Below are positions 9,383 through 20,262 of a DNA stretch of 41,716 bases, one piece after another. The translations under genes were made by a program, and so were the position numbers. Below the pieces are notes generated by a model. It was not told the DNA's origin and did no database searches. It was given only the letters and a program-made list of their open reading frames with translations. Origin of the DNA: Branchiostoma floridae (taxonomy: Eukaryota; Chordata; Leptocardii; Amphioxiformes; Branchiostomatidae); assembly GCF_000003815.2 (NCBI RefSeq), contig NC_049996.1, positions 15,654,984 to 15,696,699 on the forward strand, in the 5' to 3' direction. The stretch's first letter is position 1. Each line of letters opens with the position of its first letter.

Positions 9383-12300
9383 GTAACACTAGTTAACCTT
9401 TATCTGTGGGGTAACTTATATCCGTTGTTATTTAAACAAGGTTTGCAGCAATATCAAGTCGACAGACGGTGGTTTCAAGTTATCTGTATCTGTATAGCCG
9501 GTATAACCGCCATTCGGCGTAACACACCAGCTTCGCAGGCACGCGGCGCGGCAGCAGCTGGTTATATTACACTGAACGATCCGTCACACCTAACTTTTGC
9601 ACATCTAACTGCAAGCGTTCTTTAAAACTATCCAGAGAAGATGCCCCTACTGTACTTGGTGATAACAAATTCCAATCTACGATAGTTCTGGGAAAATACG
9701 AATTTTTGAACACATCAATCCTAGCTTGGAAACTCTGGTACTTGAAGTCATGGCTGTTTCTTGTTCTTTTTTGAGCTGGTATTAGATACTTATCAGTCGG
9801 TACGTCCACCAGCTTATTGGTCATTTTGTACATCATGCAAAGTCTGGACATCTTCTGTCTTCAAGTGATGTCCACTGTAGATCTGTTTTCATTTTGGTAA
9901 CACTAGCATCCCTGTTGTAGTTGTTTGTACAGAATCGGGCAGCTTGGTTCTGTACCCTTTCAAGTTGCAATATTTTCAAAGCATTGTAATTCGAAACCAC
10001 CAACCGTTGACTTGATATCCTTGAAAACACTTATTTCAAAGACAACGGATATAGGTTACCCCGTGGATAAAGGTGAACATACATTACTGTAAAATAATCA
10101 GATTAATGGCACATAGAAAGGGAAGAGTTTGAAACATATCTTTTGTTTGCAGTTTCTGAACAAAGGTATGATGAGCTTACAATGAGAGGTCAACATAAAA
10201 CATGCAAACTTTAAAACTTAGAAACACGGCAAAAAATGTTAAAATTCACAGTGTGCATGATCCATAGGTGTTTTTTGGTATCCATGATTCAGACAACTTT
10301 TGTGCAGATTTTGAAAAATAAGTAACTATTGTGGTAAACGGTTTGGTGGTGCGGTTCTTTGAACAATACATGTAGCAACAAAAATGTGGTTAAACATAGG
10401 CTTTTTCTTTAACAATGTGTAAAAAAAAGCTAACTCAAACATACTAGTGCTGTGCTATTCATTTTTATCAATGACCCGATTTGGGTGTATTTTGGCACAT
10501 CTTGAAATTTTACTGTAATGTTAATGAAGACTAGCAATTCCTGAACTGTCTACTGTATGTGTATTAATGATAAATTCTCATTTGTGCTGTTCAACTTTTT
10601 TAGAACCAATTGTACTGAAGGAAGAGTCCATTGTTCCAACAGGGAGAAAAAGGAGAAGAAAACAGGACAAACGCCTGGTGCACAGGCAACCCCCCTCAGA
10701 GGAAGGAGGTAGTACAGTCCAACTACTTTGAGTTTGAAATTATGAAGATCCACAATTAGCCTGACACACCCTCACACTCAGGGTTGACATCGCGGCAAAG
10801 CCTAAACGATATCACCCCTGACAATTCAGCCAGGGTATTTGGGTATTTGGGGCGTGGCTTCTAACCAACTGTCAGCCTATTGGCTTTTTGTTGTCGAAAG
10901 CTCGGAAAGGCGCCATATAATGCGACTCATTAATATTCAAGAGCAAGATAACAGTACCCGCGTAATGTTCTTTCAGCGTCCAGACGTCTTTATCAGGTAA
11001 CATAGGGTAACCACGGCATCACCGTATACATGTACCGACCTAGCAAACGAAAAAAAAACATTACCATCACGCAAAGATAAACAGATCTTTGTACACGCCG
11101 CGCCGTACGCTGTTTGTTCGAAACTTGCAATCCGTTCGCTGATTGGCCCGCGACAAATCAGGCAAGCTCATTAATATTCATAAGCAGGGCGCCCCAAATA
11201 CCCAAATACCCTTGCTGAATTGTCAGGGGTGATATCGTTAGGCTTTGCCGCGATGTCAACCCTGAGTGTGAGGGTGGCCTGACATTGCATCATAGCTATT
11301 CTTCCTTAGGCCATGTTGATATGATGAAATGGATGACATCCTCTGGGAATCTAAAATTTGATGCGAGCGTGCAAATAAAATAAAAGTTTGTCCAAAAAAA
11401 AGTTGCCTTCGTTATGAAATCTAAGTGGATAGGAAGGTTGAACAAATGGTTGAACAAAACATGTTGAACAAAACATATATGGTTGAAAACTTCTTTTTTT
11501 TTTCAATTTTTTGAAACAGCTGAAAATTGACGCACGTGTGGATGTCATCCATATAATCAAATCAACATGGCCATACTGTTCAAAATAATATGTCACACAG
11601 GAAACATATCATGAAGAGAGTACACATATACAGGGCTCGAAATACCACCTGTATATGCATGTTAGTGCAGGTAAGATTGGAGCTGTGCAGGTATTTCTGA
11701 TGTCTACCTGCCCCTAACCTGCACTGGTCCATGTACTGGGTTTTATACAACGTCTTATAATGCAGGTGTATATGGATTGTTATTAGCTGCATTGACTATT
11801 ACCACCTATAAAGCATAAAAGAAAAAATAGCAATGGTTCCTGAACAATTTTAGTAGGATCCATACTTCCTAAATTCAGAGTGGTGCAGGTAAAATTTGTC
11901 TGGTGCAGGTAATTTTCAATGTTACCTGCAACAGTGCAGGTATGCAGAAAAAAGTATTTCGAGCCCTGCATATACAAAAATTCACAAAAGAACAGTACAC
12001 AATAAAACATCAGTTTGTATCCAGCAATTAATGTTAACCTCCTTGCATCCAGTAATCTATAATCTTACAGTGGTATCATGGGTTTGGGCCCCCAAGCTAC
12101 CTTGTTAGGAACTGCAGGGGTATTTTCATTAGAAAGTATATTTTTAATGTTTTTTTTTCTTGTCTTTTGAGGTCTTGTAATAGATGAAGGTTTGGAGGAG
12201 TACTACACACCAGTAGATGGACAAAAAGTGCCCAGCTTTGGTAAGATTTAACTTTCCTTCACTGGGCCACACCAATTTTATTTGTTGCTTCTCAGATTTG

Positions 12301-15300
12301 CCTGTCCATTTTGTTTCATTTTCAACAACAAAAAAGTTATGAGAAAAAATAATACGGGTTTTGCTATCACCAACCCGTAGATATTGTCATTCAGTCACAT
12401 ACACATGATTTCATTCTAAAAATAATGCCTTTTATTCAGAACATTAGTATTACAAATTAAAGGAAGGGATACATTGTCATAAAATCTGCCATTAAACTCC
12501 TCAGGATGTTTTTTGTTTGTTATTTAAGCTGTATATCTTCACCCCAGACCTTTTGAAAAAAAAAAATTTGACCTGTTGGTCCAATTTTTTTCTCAAAAAA
12601 TCTGAGCAGCAACAAACAAATTTGGTGTGGCCCAAGCATACAAATGTTGCTGTAAGCTTGTTATTGTAAATGTCGAATATCCAATTGTATGGCTGTGACA
12701 GTGTTTCATTATGAAACTTTCATAATTAGTAGTTTGAAATGCTTGCACGGCCACTGTCCTTACTTGAGGTGGTCATCCGATATGTGCAAATGGCTACATT
12801 CCTGGGCCCTACCAACATTTGAAGTTTTTATGAATATGCACAAAAACAGTTTGAATATGGACAAGAAATGCAGATTAGCAGTCGGGCTTGGGTAATTGCA
12901 GAGTTTGAATATTTGACATCAATAGCAGCTAATGCATATGACGCATATGTGGCAATTGCCCTCTAGGCTATATATATATATATATATGTACCTTTGAACA
13001 AATGCAGTGACTCAATAAATGTAAAAGTTCACGGGTTCTGACTTCTATAGCCGGTCTAACCACCCTACAACACACAAGCTTTGCATGCTCACTGGGTTGG
13101 GCTGGCATCATGAATTTTGCAGTCCCAGGTTTTTCATTTTAGCTCTTTTGAAAGTCTTATTTATCTCCACAAAAATGTAATTAGCACTTTACCAAGCTAT
13201 CAATCAATTGTTCGCTTGCTTACTAAGCTATAATAATGAAAAATGGAGGTACAATGTATTGTTTGTGGTGTGTGTGTGTTTCTGGATATTTGTGGTCAGC
13301 ATAACTTTTGAACCTCTGGAATGAAATGACATTTGGTATGTACATTGGGATAGGAAAGACACGGTTAAGGTTGATTTTGGCCCCCTGGTGTGTGACCTTG
13401 TTCCATGTCAGGTCGGGTTGTGTACTAGAGATGGGTGACATGGCAAACAACAATTGGTAGGGTGAAAGGGGAAATGTCATTTGCTGTCAATTAACTCATA
13501 TTTGGATCAAATGTACTGGAAATTTGTTTCTTTGTGAAAACCAGTAGGGCGTCTGTTTTGATTTAAGATATTTTTAAACTAATTTTAAGCATTGACTGTC
13601 TACTAAGTTGTAGAGAATATTTCATAAATGTTTAGTAGCATTTAGCCCACACTGAGTTCCTAACTCTGAGATAGTTGGCTTGCTTTGTTTGTTTGAACTT
13701 TTGTTTATTCAGGAAAGCTCAAATTGGCCTGCAAGCAGGGATTTGTTTCTTAGTTTGTCATTTAAGATACACTTATTCATTGTTTGTTTACAGGAGAAGT
13801 TGTCAACCCTTCTGCAAAGCCAACAAAAACATGGACATCAAAAGAAAGTGATCAAGATCTAGACATTGTGGAAGGTAACAATGATATGAGGCCCAATAAA
13901 CAACACTGATAGACTTCATGTGGTGTATTCAAAGCTTTATTCCTCCCACATCATGTGGTGAATATGACAGTACCCATCTCCATTTTTATAGCCCTTGGGC
14001 CACACAGCTACCATACTAGCATAACTGCCCAAGTCTTGTCTGTATGAATGAATGAATGAATGAATGAATTTTATTAACGTGTCATGCCTTAAGACGCCCA
14101 GCCCACGTAGACAAGAAGCAACATAACGGATACGTGAACATAGAATATTGTAACATAAGAGAACGTCAGGAACATAATCGGTAACTATTAAACAAACTAG
14201 GTAACAGAACAGATATCATATCATAATCATATAAATCAAAACCATCAAACCAGGATTTCACAAAACTGAACAGAGCAGAATATGTACAGAAAGTGATAAA
14301 TGTAGAATGACATATTTATGTATGATGAAGAATCGCACTAGATAACCCCTTGAAGATGCAGATGTTACAATCTTTTTTTTGTTTCTTTCTTCTATCTAGG
14401 AACTAACTGCAGTACAGCAGCTCAGTACCATCTTGAAGGCAAAGGGTGGATCCCGATCGCTCCAAAGTTGGACACACCCGACGTTGGAGACTGTAGTATG
14501 TTGGCAAGTGCAAACATCAACATTGGAGTGATCCAACCTCCAGATAGACCCAGTCAGGAGAGGAGCATCTACAGTGGACCTGACACTTGGTCAGCCGTGC
14601 CCGTAGGTTTGAAGGTACCGCCCCACGATACCCATTCGGAGGGGTATCGGTGTGAGATCTGCGGAGCATGGTTCAAGACCCTGCGGATGCGATCCAGCCA
14701 CATCACCAGCTGCCGGTTTGTTTGTTTGTTTATCTTTATTTATCCAGGGGTACATGTCGCCTTGCTGGCGTTTTTCAAAGATCCCTGGGGGGAAAACCCC
14801 GTACATACATGCAACATAACAGTAATCGATAACAATATCAAATCAAATAAATGGTAACACAACAAGAATTGACAAATATTAATGCAAAGTAGCTAAGACA
14901 AAATAAGGCAAATCAGTTGTACAACGTCAATCCTAATGTAACTCTGAATTATAATTGAAATGAAATAAGAAATGGAAATTTGCATACCAAGGTGAACAGA
15001 GAAAAAGAGACATAAAACAGGCAACAGTATAATTCCAGACAAACACTCTAGTTCCAGAAAACCTTAATCATTTCAAAATAGATTGAACAGATGGATTTAT
15101 ATTTGTAGGTATGAGATATCAAAGGACAGTGAATAGGTAGGTTGCATTAAGACATCTCAACGATGAAAGGTCTGCAGAATTCTGGCTCAGGAGACATCTA
15201 ATTGCAACCTATATATTCAGCATCCTTTGATATATCATACCTACAGATATTAATTCATCTGGTTAATCTATTTTGAAATAAATTAAGGTTTTCGGAATTA

Positions 15301-18300
15301 AAGTGTTTGCCTGAAGTTATACTGTCGCCTGTTATAACAGATCACATTTCAGACCATGTGATATTCTGTTGTGTAGGTACAAGGACAGTCTGGCTAGGGA
15401 CGGCAGGATGATAGACGCGCGACAGAGACACCTCACGAAAACAGGGCGGGGAAAGAAAGAAGAAGACGACAAAGCAAGTCAACCGAAGAAGGAGTATAAG
15501 TGTGAGCTGTGCGGGAAGTCGTTTGATCGGCTCCGGATCCGATCCAGTCACATGAAGAGTTGCCGAGAGAAGGGAGACCGCGCCAGCGAGGTGTGGAATA
15601 AACGGCACCGGGGGAAGGGCCGGGGAAGGAAAGGGAAGAAAACCATGAAAGTCCGCGAACTACTCAGCGAACTGATGGAGGCCAAGAAACATGGTGCTGT
15701 GGATTTCTCAAAACAAGAACTGGAAATAGCTGTTAGAGTTGAAGTAGACAGCAAGGAAGAAAGCCACCCAAAGACAGAACATTCCTCACAAGAGAAAAGC
15801 ACTAAACACATTGAAGAAGAGGGCAACGTGCAAAGAGTCAAGGGAAATATGCCAGATAAAGATACCCATGTACAAGGTAATGCAGTATTAGACATCAGTG
15901 AACAGGGTAACCCGCACAGAGACGTTATCGGCCAAGGTAAAGAACAAAGCACGATGGCGGCAACGTTAGAAAAAGGGAACAAAAATAGCTCTGATGAAAA
16001 AATGTGTGAGACGACAATAGGAATTTCCAAGGAGAGTGAAGTGTGTAACAAAACAGCAATTTCTTTGAATCAAACAAAAGAATGTGAGAAACCACCGAAA
16101 GAGCAAGATGAGATGGGAGAGTGGAGGCTTGCTGGTAAACTACCTCTGCAGCAAAAGAATAGGAAGCTTCTCCTTGGTAAAAGCGGGCTCGCTTGTCCCT
16201 TCTGTCAGGCCAAGTTCTCCTGTAAGCAGCGTTACCAGGCGCATCTCGACAGCCACTCCATTCCCACGCGCCCCCCCTCCCCGTTCACCTGCACTAAGTG
16301 CTCCGCTCCATTCCAAAGCAGGAAAGACTTGAAGATCCACAGCAAGATCCACACTCGTGACGGCGAGCACGATTGCAAGGTGTGCGGGGCCAAGTTCCGA
16401 CAGGGGGGGTCGCGTGACAGGCACCTCCGTAAGATCCACCCGGAGGTCGCACAACAGACGAAGCTGGTTAATATGGAGTGTGAGAGACGCCGGAAAGCTA
16501 ACCTGTACAATCAGTGGACCAAGGCGACCTCGTGTTACCTGTGTGGGAAGCCTGTGGCAGATATCGATGAGTATAAGATCCACATGAAGGAACACCGCGA
16601 TATGAAGAGGGACGTGGAAAGCCGTCCGTACCAGTGCCTTGTTTGCCAAGCGCGTTACCGGGACGTGAAAACCATCCAGTTGCACATGAGGAATCATACG
16701 GGGAGGGAGTGGGAGTGGAGGCATCTGTCCAACACTCAAAACGCTGCCGGCAATTCATCAAATCCATCAACGGTTCAGCCAGTAGTGGAGAAAACAGTGG
16801 AGGAGAGAGAAAAAGATGAAGACAAGCTCTGGCAGGATCTGGAGAAAGTTGTGGGGTTGGATCTGACGCAAGAGCTGAAGAAACACGACCTTTTCAAGCC
16901 ACAGCCGAAAGAAAACAACCACAAGGTAGCCCAGGCGTCACCAAACACAAAACCTGTACAAACTCAGTCATCTTTGAAAGAAATCATGGTCAACATAAAC
17001 CAACCAATCAACCCCCCTCGTTCTGACAGTACTGATGTGCAAGTACGAGAAAACGACAGTGTGGAAAAACCTAAGGTTGCATCGCCTGTTGTAATGAAAG
17101 AAGAGGGTCTTCAGAGAAGACAGAAAAAAAGAAAGCAGCTGCACAACATTATAGCCAACTTGAAACACGCACAAGTCAAGTCGGGGCAGGAGGGAGTGAG
17201 GCCATCCACGGAACAGCATGCTGAAGAATCGATTGGTAAAAAAGAGAGGGAGAATGTTCAAATAAAGGAAGAGCCATTAGAACATGTGACAGAAGCTACT
17301 CCAAATAAGGTGTCGGACAACACAGAAGACCCTGAAGATGCCGTGACGATGACGCAGCATGGGGTGGATGTGCCAACTGACACTGAACCAAATATTTCTT
17401 CCTTCCATCTTCCGATTGAAAAGACGGAAAATTCTGTCCCTACTATGAACACCGAGTATTTTGTGTCAAACACCAGTCCTGTGCCAAAACCTATGGAATT
17501 TGATGAGGAATTGGAAAATTTAGATACTACCCTAAAAGCTGCTATAGATTTGAGCAAGGCCCTCGTGCCTGTCAGTGAAGTTGACCTGAATGATGTCAGG
17601 AGTAGTGAAAGTAGTACAAGTAGTGCCAAGGAAGTCACATCTGTAGGAGGTAGTACAGAGGTGAAAGCAGAGTCAGAGTGTGACAAGGGACCAAATGAGC
17701 ACAAAGAGGACTCGGGGACAATGAAAAGTGTGATGTCTGAGGCAGCTGCCAGTAGAAATGAGGCAGGGGGGAGGGGCAAGAGAGGTGGAAGAGGGAGGAA
17801 GACCCAGGGGAGAAGGGGTCGAAGGACAGGCAGAAACAAAAGTGTTGAGAAAGAAACAGATTCTTCTGTCGCTTCTGATAGCTCAGCCCCTGAAAAACCA
17901 ACAAGAGGCAAAAGGAGAGCGTCTACATCACGGGGAGGTCCTGGAAAACGGCAAAGACGCTCGCCAAGGACCCCAGTGAAAAGGAAGGAACCCAGAGAAG
18001 TGACCTTGACCAAGAAAGACCACAAAAAGTCTCTCAAGAAGAGCCCAATTTTGTTAGACTTGTTGGGGAAGTCAAACGACAGTTTGAAAACCGTTGACAA
18101 TGTAATATGCACAGCCAACTCACCAACGGAAAACAGTCATGCCGAAGGTAGTGTAACTGTCAATGCCGACGTAGGAACGAATACAGAAATAGCAAACAAG
18201 GTTGTCACCATCGAGGGTGTCTGTAACGCAGGACAGACCGTTGCAGACCAGACAGCAGGTCCACACGTCCACCAGAAGAACTGTAGCTGTTGTGACAAGT

Positions 18301-20128
18301 CGCGCCAGACCATCCTGGTGGGTAAGGAGCTCCACCTGGCCTTCCCAAACAAGGTTGGTACTGTAATTCACTTTGTCTTCCGTGAATAACTTCATCAGGT
18401 TGGCAATTATTTCATATAGTAAGGTTCTTCTAGCACAACCAGAAAATAACTTACTTCCAACGTTTCGGTGTCTGTCAGACACCATCATCAGGGTGGAATG
18501 ACGGGAACTACTTCTTGCTGCTACTTATAGCCGATGTACAAATCGGCAGTCACAGACCATATTCATAGAAACAATTGCGTAATAGACTGGGAGGGGGCAA
18601 GAGTCATTGACAGAGAGGAAAACAGAAGAACTCGATGGATTAAAGAAGCAGTTTGGATCAGAAAATCAGTGCCAGTCATGAACAGAGACGAGGGGGGATA
18701 CAAGCTGAGCCACGTCTGGGATGGCATTCTTGCTGCTGCAACGCCACCTACATCGGCTATAAGTAGCAGCAAGAAGTAGTTCCCGTCATTCCACCCTGAT
18801 GATGGTGTCTGACAGACACTGAAACGTTGGAAGTAAGTTATTTTCTGGTTGTGCTAAAAGAACCTTACTATATTCACTTTGTCTTCTCGGTACCAAACTT
18901 TCAGTCTAAGAAAATTTAACCTGTTCTCGGAACTAAATGTTCAATGTCGCGGCAAGTGCACATAAAAAAAGGCCGTGAATTATTTGAGACCAGTAATGAT
19001 AAGTTCATGTTACAGTCGTCACCATGAAAACCGTGAACATGACAGTACATGGAAAAAATCAGGAATTACAGTAATTGCAGGGCTCGAAATACCACCTGCA
19101 CATGCAGGTTAGTGCAGGGAAAATTGGAGCTGTGCAGGTATTTCTGGTGTCTACCTGCACCTAACCTGTGCCAAGGCTCAAAATACCACCTGCATATGCA
19201 GGTTAGTGCGGGGAAAATTGGAGCTGTGCAGGTATTGCTGGTGTCTACCTGCACCTAACCTGCGCCAAGGCTCAAAATACCACCTGCATATGCAGGTTAG
19301 TGCGGGGAAAATTGGAGCTGTGCAGGTATTGCTGGTGTCTACCTGCACCTAACCTGCACTGGTCCATGTACTGGGTTTTATACATAAATGTCCTTTGAAG
19401 TAGATGTATGTGAAAATGTTATTAGCTGCATTGACTGTTTCTGAACAATTTTAGTATGATCCATACTTCCTAAATTCAGAGTGGTGCAGGTAAAATTTGT
19501 CTGGTGCAGGTAATTTTCAATGTTTTTATGATATCGTATGCTACCGTAGGATCTGCTTGGAGATAAAGCTCTAGGCATAAATGACAGCTCATTAATCTCC
19601 AAGCAGATCCTACAGTAGCATAACATGATAGCATCAAAAGCTGTCAGAGGAGTGAAGCTGGCTCAGGGGTGTTTTTTGCTACACGGCAAATGGACACCTC
19701 TTGGCTGACTACACTCCTTGTCCAGTTTGGTACTACTAGTATCATGCCATTGTAGGATCTACTTGGAGATTAACAGCTCATGTTTCATGCTAGAGCATAT
19801 TTAGTAAGTAGATGAATTTGTGTTGTACAAGTTCAGAGCTCTAGGCATAAATGACAGCTTGTGTCTCTTTGTTTGACCACAAACTCCCCAGGTGAACATG
19901 CGTGCCATGGTGGATCAGCGACCGTTCTACTGTAACATCTGCGGCGCCCGGTACAGCGAAGAGGCGACGTTACGCATGCACATGAGGCTCCACCCACCGA
20001 GCTCCCGGCCCATGCTTCCGCTACAGAGGAACGAGGAGGGACAGTTCGTCTGTGCCGTGTGTGGGGGCAGGTTTGACGAGAAGGATGAACTGGTTCGACA
20101 TTCCAGGATACACCCCCTGCTGTATTAG
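8962..20128 (+). CDS. Large multi-zinc-finger protein with a novel N-terminal domain (7 coding exons, complete)
   Basis: Seven exons (8962-9382, 10604-10708, 12172-12240, 13794-13874, 14400-14715, 15377-18353, 19892-20128) join in phase to 4206 bases, giving 1401 residues and TAG. Order: a Cys-containing globular domain without zinc fingers (1-130); a basic nuclear-localisation-like GRKRRRKQDKR; two C2HC fingers (308-330, 371-393); three adjacent C2H2 fingers (602-624, 634-656, 662-685); two more (715-737, 749-771); a long charged Ser/Glu/Lys-rich linker; an AT-hook-like Gly/Arg/Lys tract (about 1126-1197); a Cys cluster NCSCCDK; and two terminal C2H2 fingers (1335-1357, 1375-1397). It is probably a nuclear DNA-binding regulator. 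Canonical H/C linkers are few, so the mode of binding is unclear. I do not recognise an orthologue by name. Confidence 0.85.
9395..10062 (-). mobile_element. Non-LTR retrotransposon 3' fragment (reverse-transcriptase C-terminus)
   Basis: Two overlapping minus-strand frames (10030-9833 and 9851-9567) encode LQLERVQNQAARFCTNNYNR and then DKYLIPAQKRTRNSHDFKYQ and FPRTIVDWNLL, the conserved C-terminal end of CR1/Jockey-type LINE polymerases. They are separated by a frameshift near 9845. The 3' tail carries TATACAGATACAGATA. It is a dead, truncated copy in intron 2 of the zinc-finger gene. Confidence 0.8.
10604..10708 (+). CDS. Zinc-finger gene exon 3 (basic region)
   Basis: 105 bases between TTCAACTTTTTTAG and GTAGTA; phase 1 in and out. 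It encodes PIVLKEESIVPTGRKRRRKQ and then DKRLVHRQPPSEEG, with a clear basic cluster that would serve as a nuclear localisation signal. Confidence 0.75.
10760..11283. mobile_element. Long-TIR fold-back DNA element
   Basis: About 90-100 bases at each end are inverse copies: CACCCTCACACTCAGGG (from 10767) mirrors CCCTGAGTGTGAGGGTG (to 11276), and the arms continue through ATCGCGGCAAAGCCT and TGACAATTCAGC. The interior has no coding frame. Confidence 0.75.
11631..11968. mobile_element. CAGGGCTCGAAATA-family DNA element (hAT-like ends)
   Basis: Starts CAGGGCTCGAAATACC and ends with the inverse GTATTTCGAGCCCTG. The interior is rich in ACCTGCA/TGCAGGT motifs. Related copies lie at 19078-19526 and 38262-38606. 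No coding capacity. Confidence 0.75.
12172..12240 (+). CDS. Zinc-finger gene exon 4
   Basis: 69 bases between a T-rich acceptor ending TTTTGAG and a donor GTAAGA; phase 1 in and out. It encodes LVIDEGLEEYYTPVDGQKVP plus SF: acidic linker with no known motif. Confidence 0.7.
12969..12988. repeat. TA microsatellite
   Basis: A short run of alternating T and A within intron 4 of the zinc-finger gene. Confidence 0.8.
13794..13874 (+). CDS. Zinc-finger gene exon 5
   Basis: 81 bases between TTGTTTACAG and GTAACA; phase 1 in and out. It encodes a Ser/Lys/Asp-rich linker (EVVNPSAKPTKTWTSKESDQ and so on). Exons 3-5 are all multiples of three in the same phase, so each could be skipped without breaking the frame. 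Confidence 0.7.
14042..14340 (-). mobile_element. Probable LINE/SINE 3' tail with GAAT repeats
   Basis: A GAATGAATGAATGAATTTTATT run starts a repeat-like stretch with little coding potential. This is the typical reverse orientation of a retroposon tail with a short tandem terminus. The family is not identified. Confidence 0.45.
14400..14715 (+). CDS. Zinc-finger gene exon 6 (first C2HC finger)
   Basis: 316 bases; acceptor TTTCTTCTATCTAG, donor GTTTGT; phase 1 in, phase 2 out. It ends with the finger YRCEICGAWFKTLRMRSSHI then TSC (C2HC type), cut by the intron just after its last cysteine. The intron begins with a GTTTGTTTGTTTGTTTATC repeat, so the donor is part of a repeat-like tract. Confidence 0.78.
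15377..18353 (+). CDS. Zinc-finger gene exon 7 (large 2977-bp exon)
   Basis: One open exon encoding about 990 residues; acceptor TTGTGTAG, donor GTTGGT; phase 2 in, phase 0 out. It contains the second C2HC finger (YKCELCGKSFDRLRIRSSHM then KSC), five C2H2 fingers, a long low-complexity charged region and a Gly/Arg/Lys tract resembling AT-hooks and other nuclear basic regions. The donor is only five bases from a transposon edge; intron retention would add a short tail ending at 18389. Confidence 0.9.
18359..19073. mobile_element. TA-flanked TIR element with a nested insertion
   Basis: Ends TA|CTGTAATTCACTT and GGAATTACAG|TA, matching the intact 205-bp relative at 31843-32047 in opposite orientation. 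TA flanks fit a Tc1/mariner-type target. The copy is split by a second fold-back element at 18415-18872, with the host sequence TTCACTTTGTCTTC repeated on both sides. Confidence 0.7.
18415..18872. mobile_element. Nested fold-back element with about 130-bp arms
   Basis: TATAGTAAGGTTCTTCTAGC at the left mirrors GCTAAAAGAACCTTACTATA at the right. The arms continue through AACGTTTCGGTGTCTGTCAG and GACGGGAACTACTTCTTGC. The interior short frame is not a recognisable protein. Confidence 0.75.
19078..19526. mobile_element. CAGGGCTCGAAATA-family element with internal 94-bp triplication
   Basis: Begins CAGGGCTCGAAATACC. The first part is present three times, starting at 19081, 19175 and 19269 (94-bp period). 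The right end is lost where a palindrome (19527-19640) begins. Confidence 0.7.
19527..19870. mobile_element. Palindromic MITE copies (GGATCTGCTTGGAGAT family)
   Basis: TATGCTACCGTAGGATCTGC and CTTGGAGATAAAG are mirrored by ATTAATCTCCAAGCAGATCC TACAGTAGCAT within 19532-19635. A diverged second copy spans about 19735-19860 just before the last exon, and a fragment is at about 6028-6050. Confidence 0.65.
19892..20128 (+). CDS. Zinc-finger gene exon 8 (last two fingers and stop)
   Basis: Acceptor ACTCCCCAG ends at 19891; phase 0. It encodes FYCNICGARYSEEATLRMHM then RLH, and FVCAVCGGRFDEKDELVRHS then RIH, followed by PLLY and TAG. A degenerate duplicate of the last finger follows the stop. Confidence 0.85.
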   Translation: MNMRAMVDQRPFYCNICGARYSEEATLRMHMRLHPPSSRPMLPLQRNEEGQFVCAVCGGRFDEKDELVRHSRIHPLLY

Positions 20129-20262
20129 TGATACTCCCCTTCTTGGGCTGTCGTGACTCCTGTCGAGTAGGGACAGTTAATCTGTGTCATGTGTGGAGGT
20201 TCAACAAGAAGGATGAACTGGTTTGACATTCCAAGATACACCCTGTACTGTAATAATGATAC
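20129..20262 (+). pseudogene. Decayed tandem duplicate of the last zinc finger in the 3' UTR
   Basis: Bases from about 20170 repeat those from about 20040: GGGACAGTT, TGTGT.ATGTGTGGAGG, AAGAAGGATGAACTGG, GACATTCCA.GATACACCC, ending in the same TGATACTCCCCTTCTT. Indels and the loss of a cysteine codon break the finger, and the sequence lies after the true stop. Confidence 0.75.

Noticed and set aside
17258-18118. Long minus-strand open frame of 286 codons
   Set aside because: It is the antisense shadow of the large zinc-finger exon; its Ser/Leu/Phe-rich composition mirrors Lys/Glu/Arg codons on the other strand.
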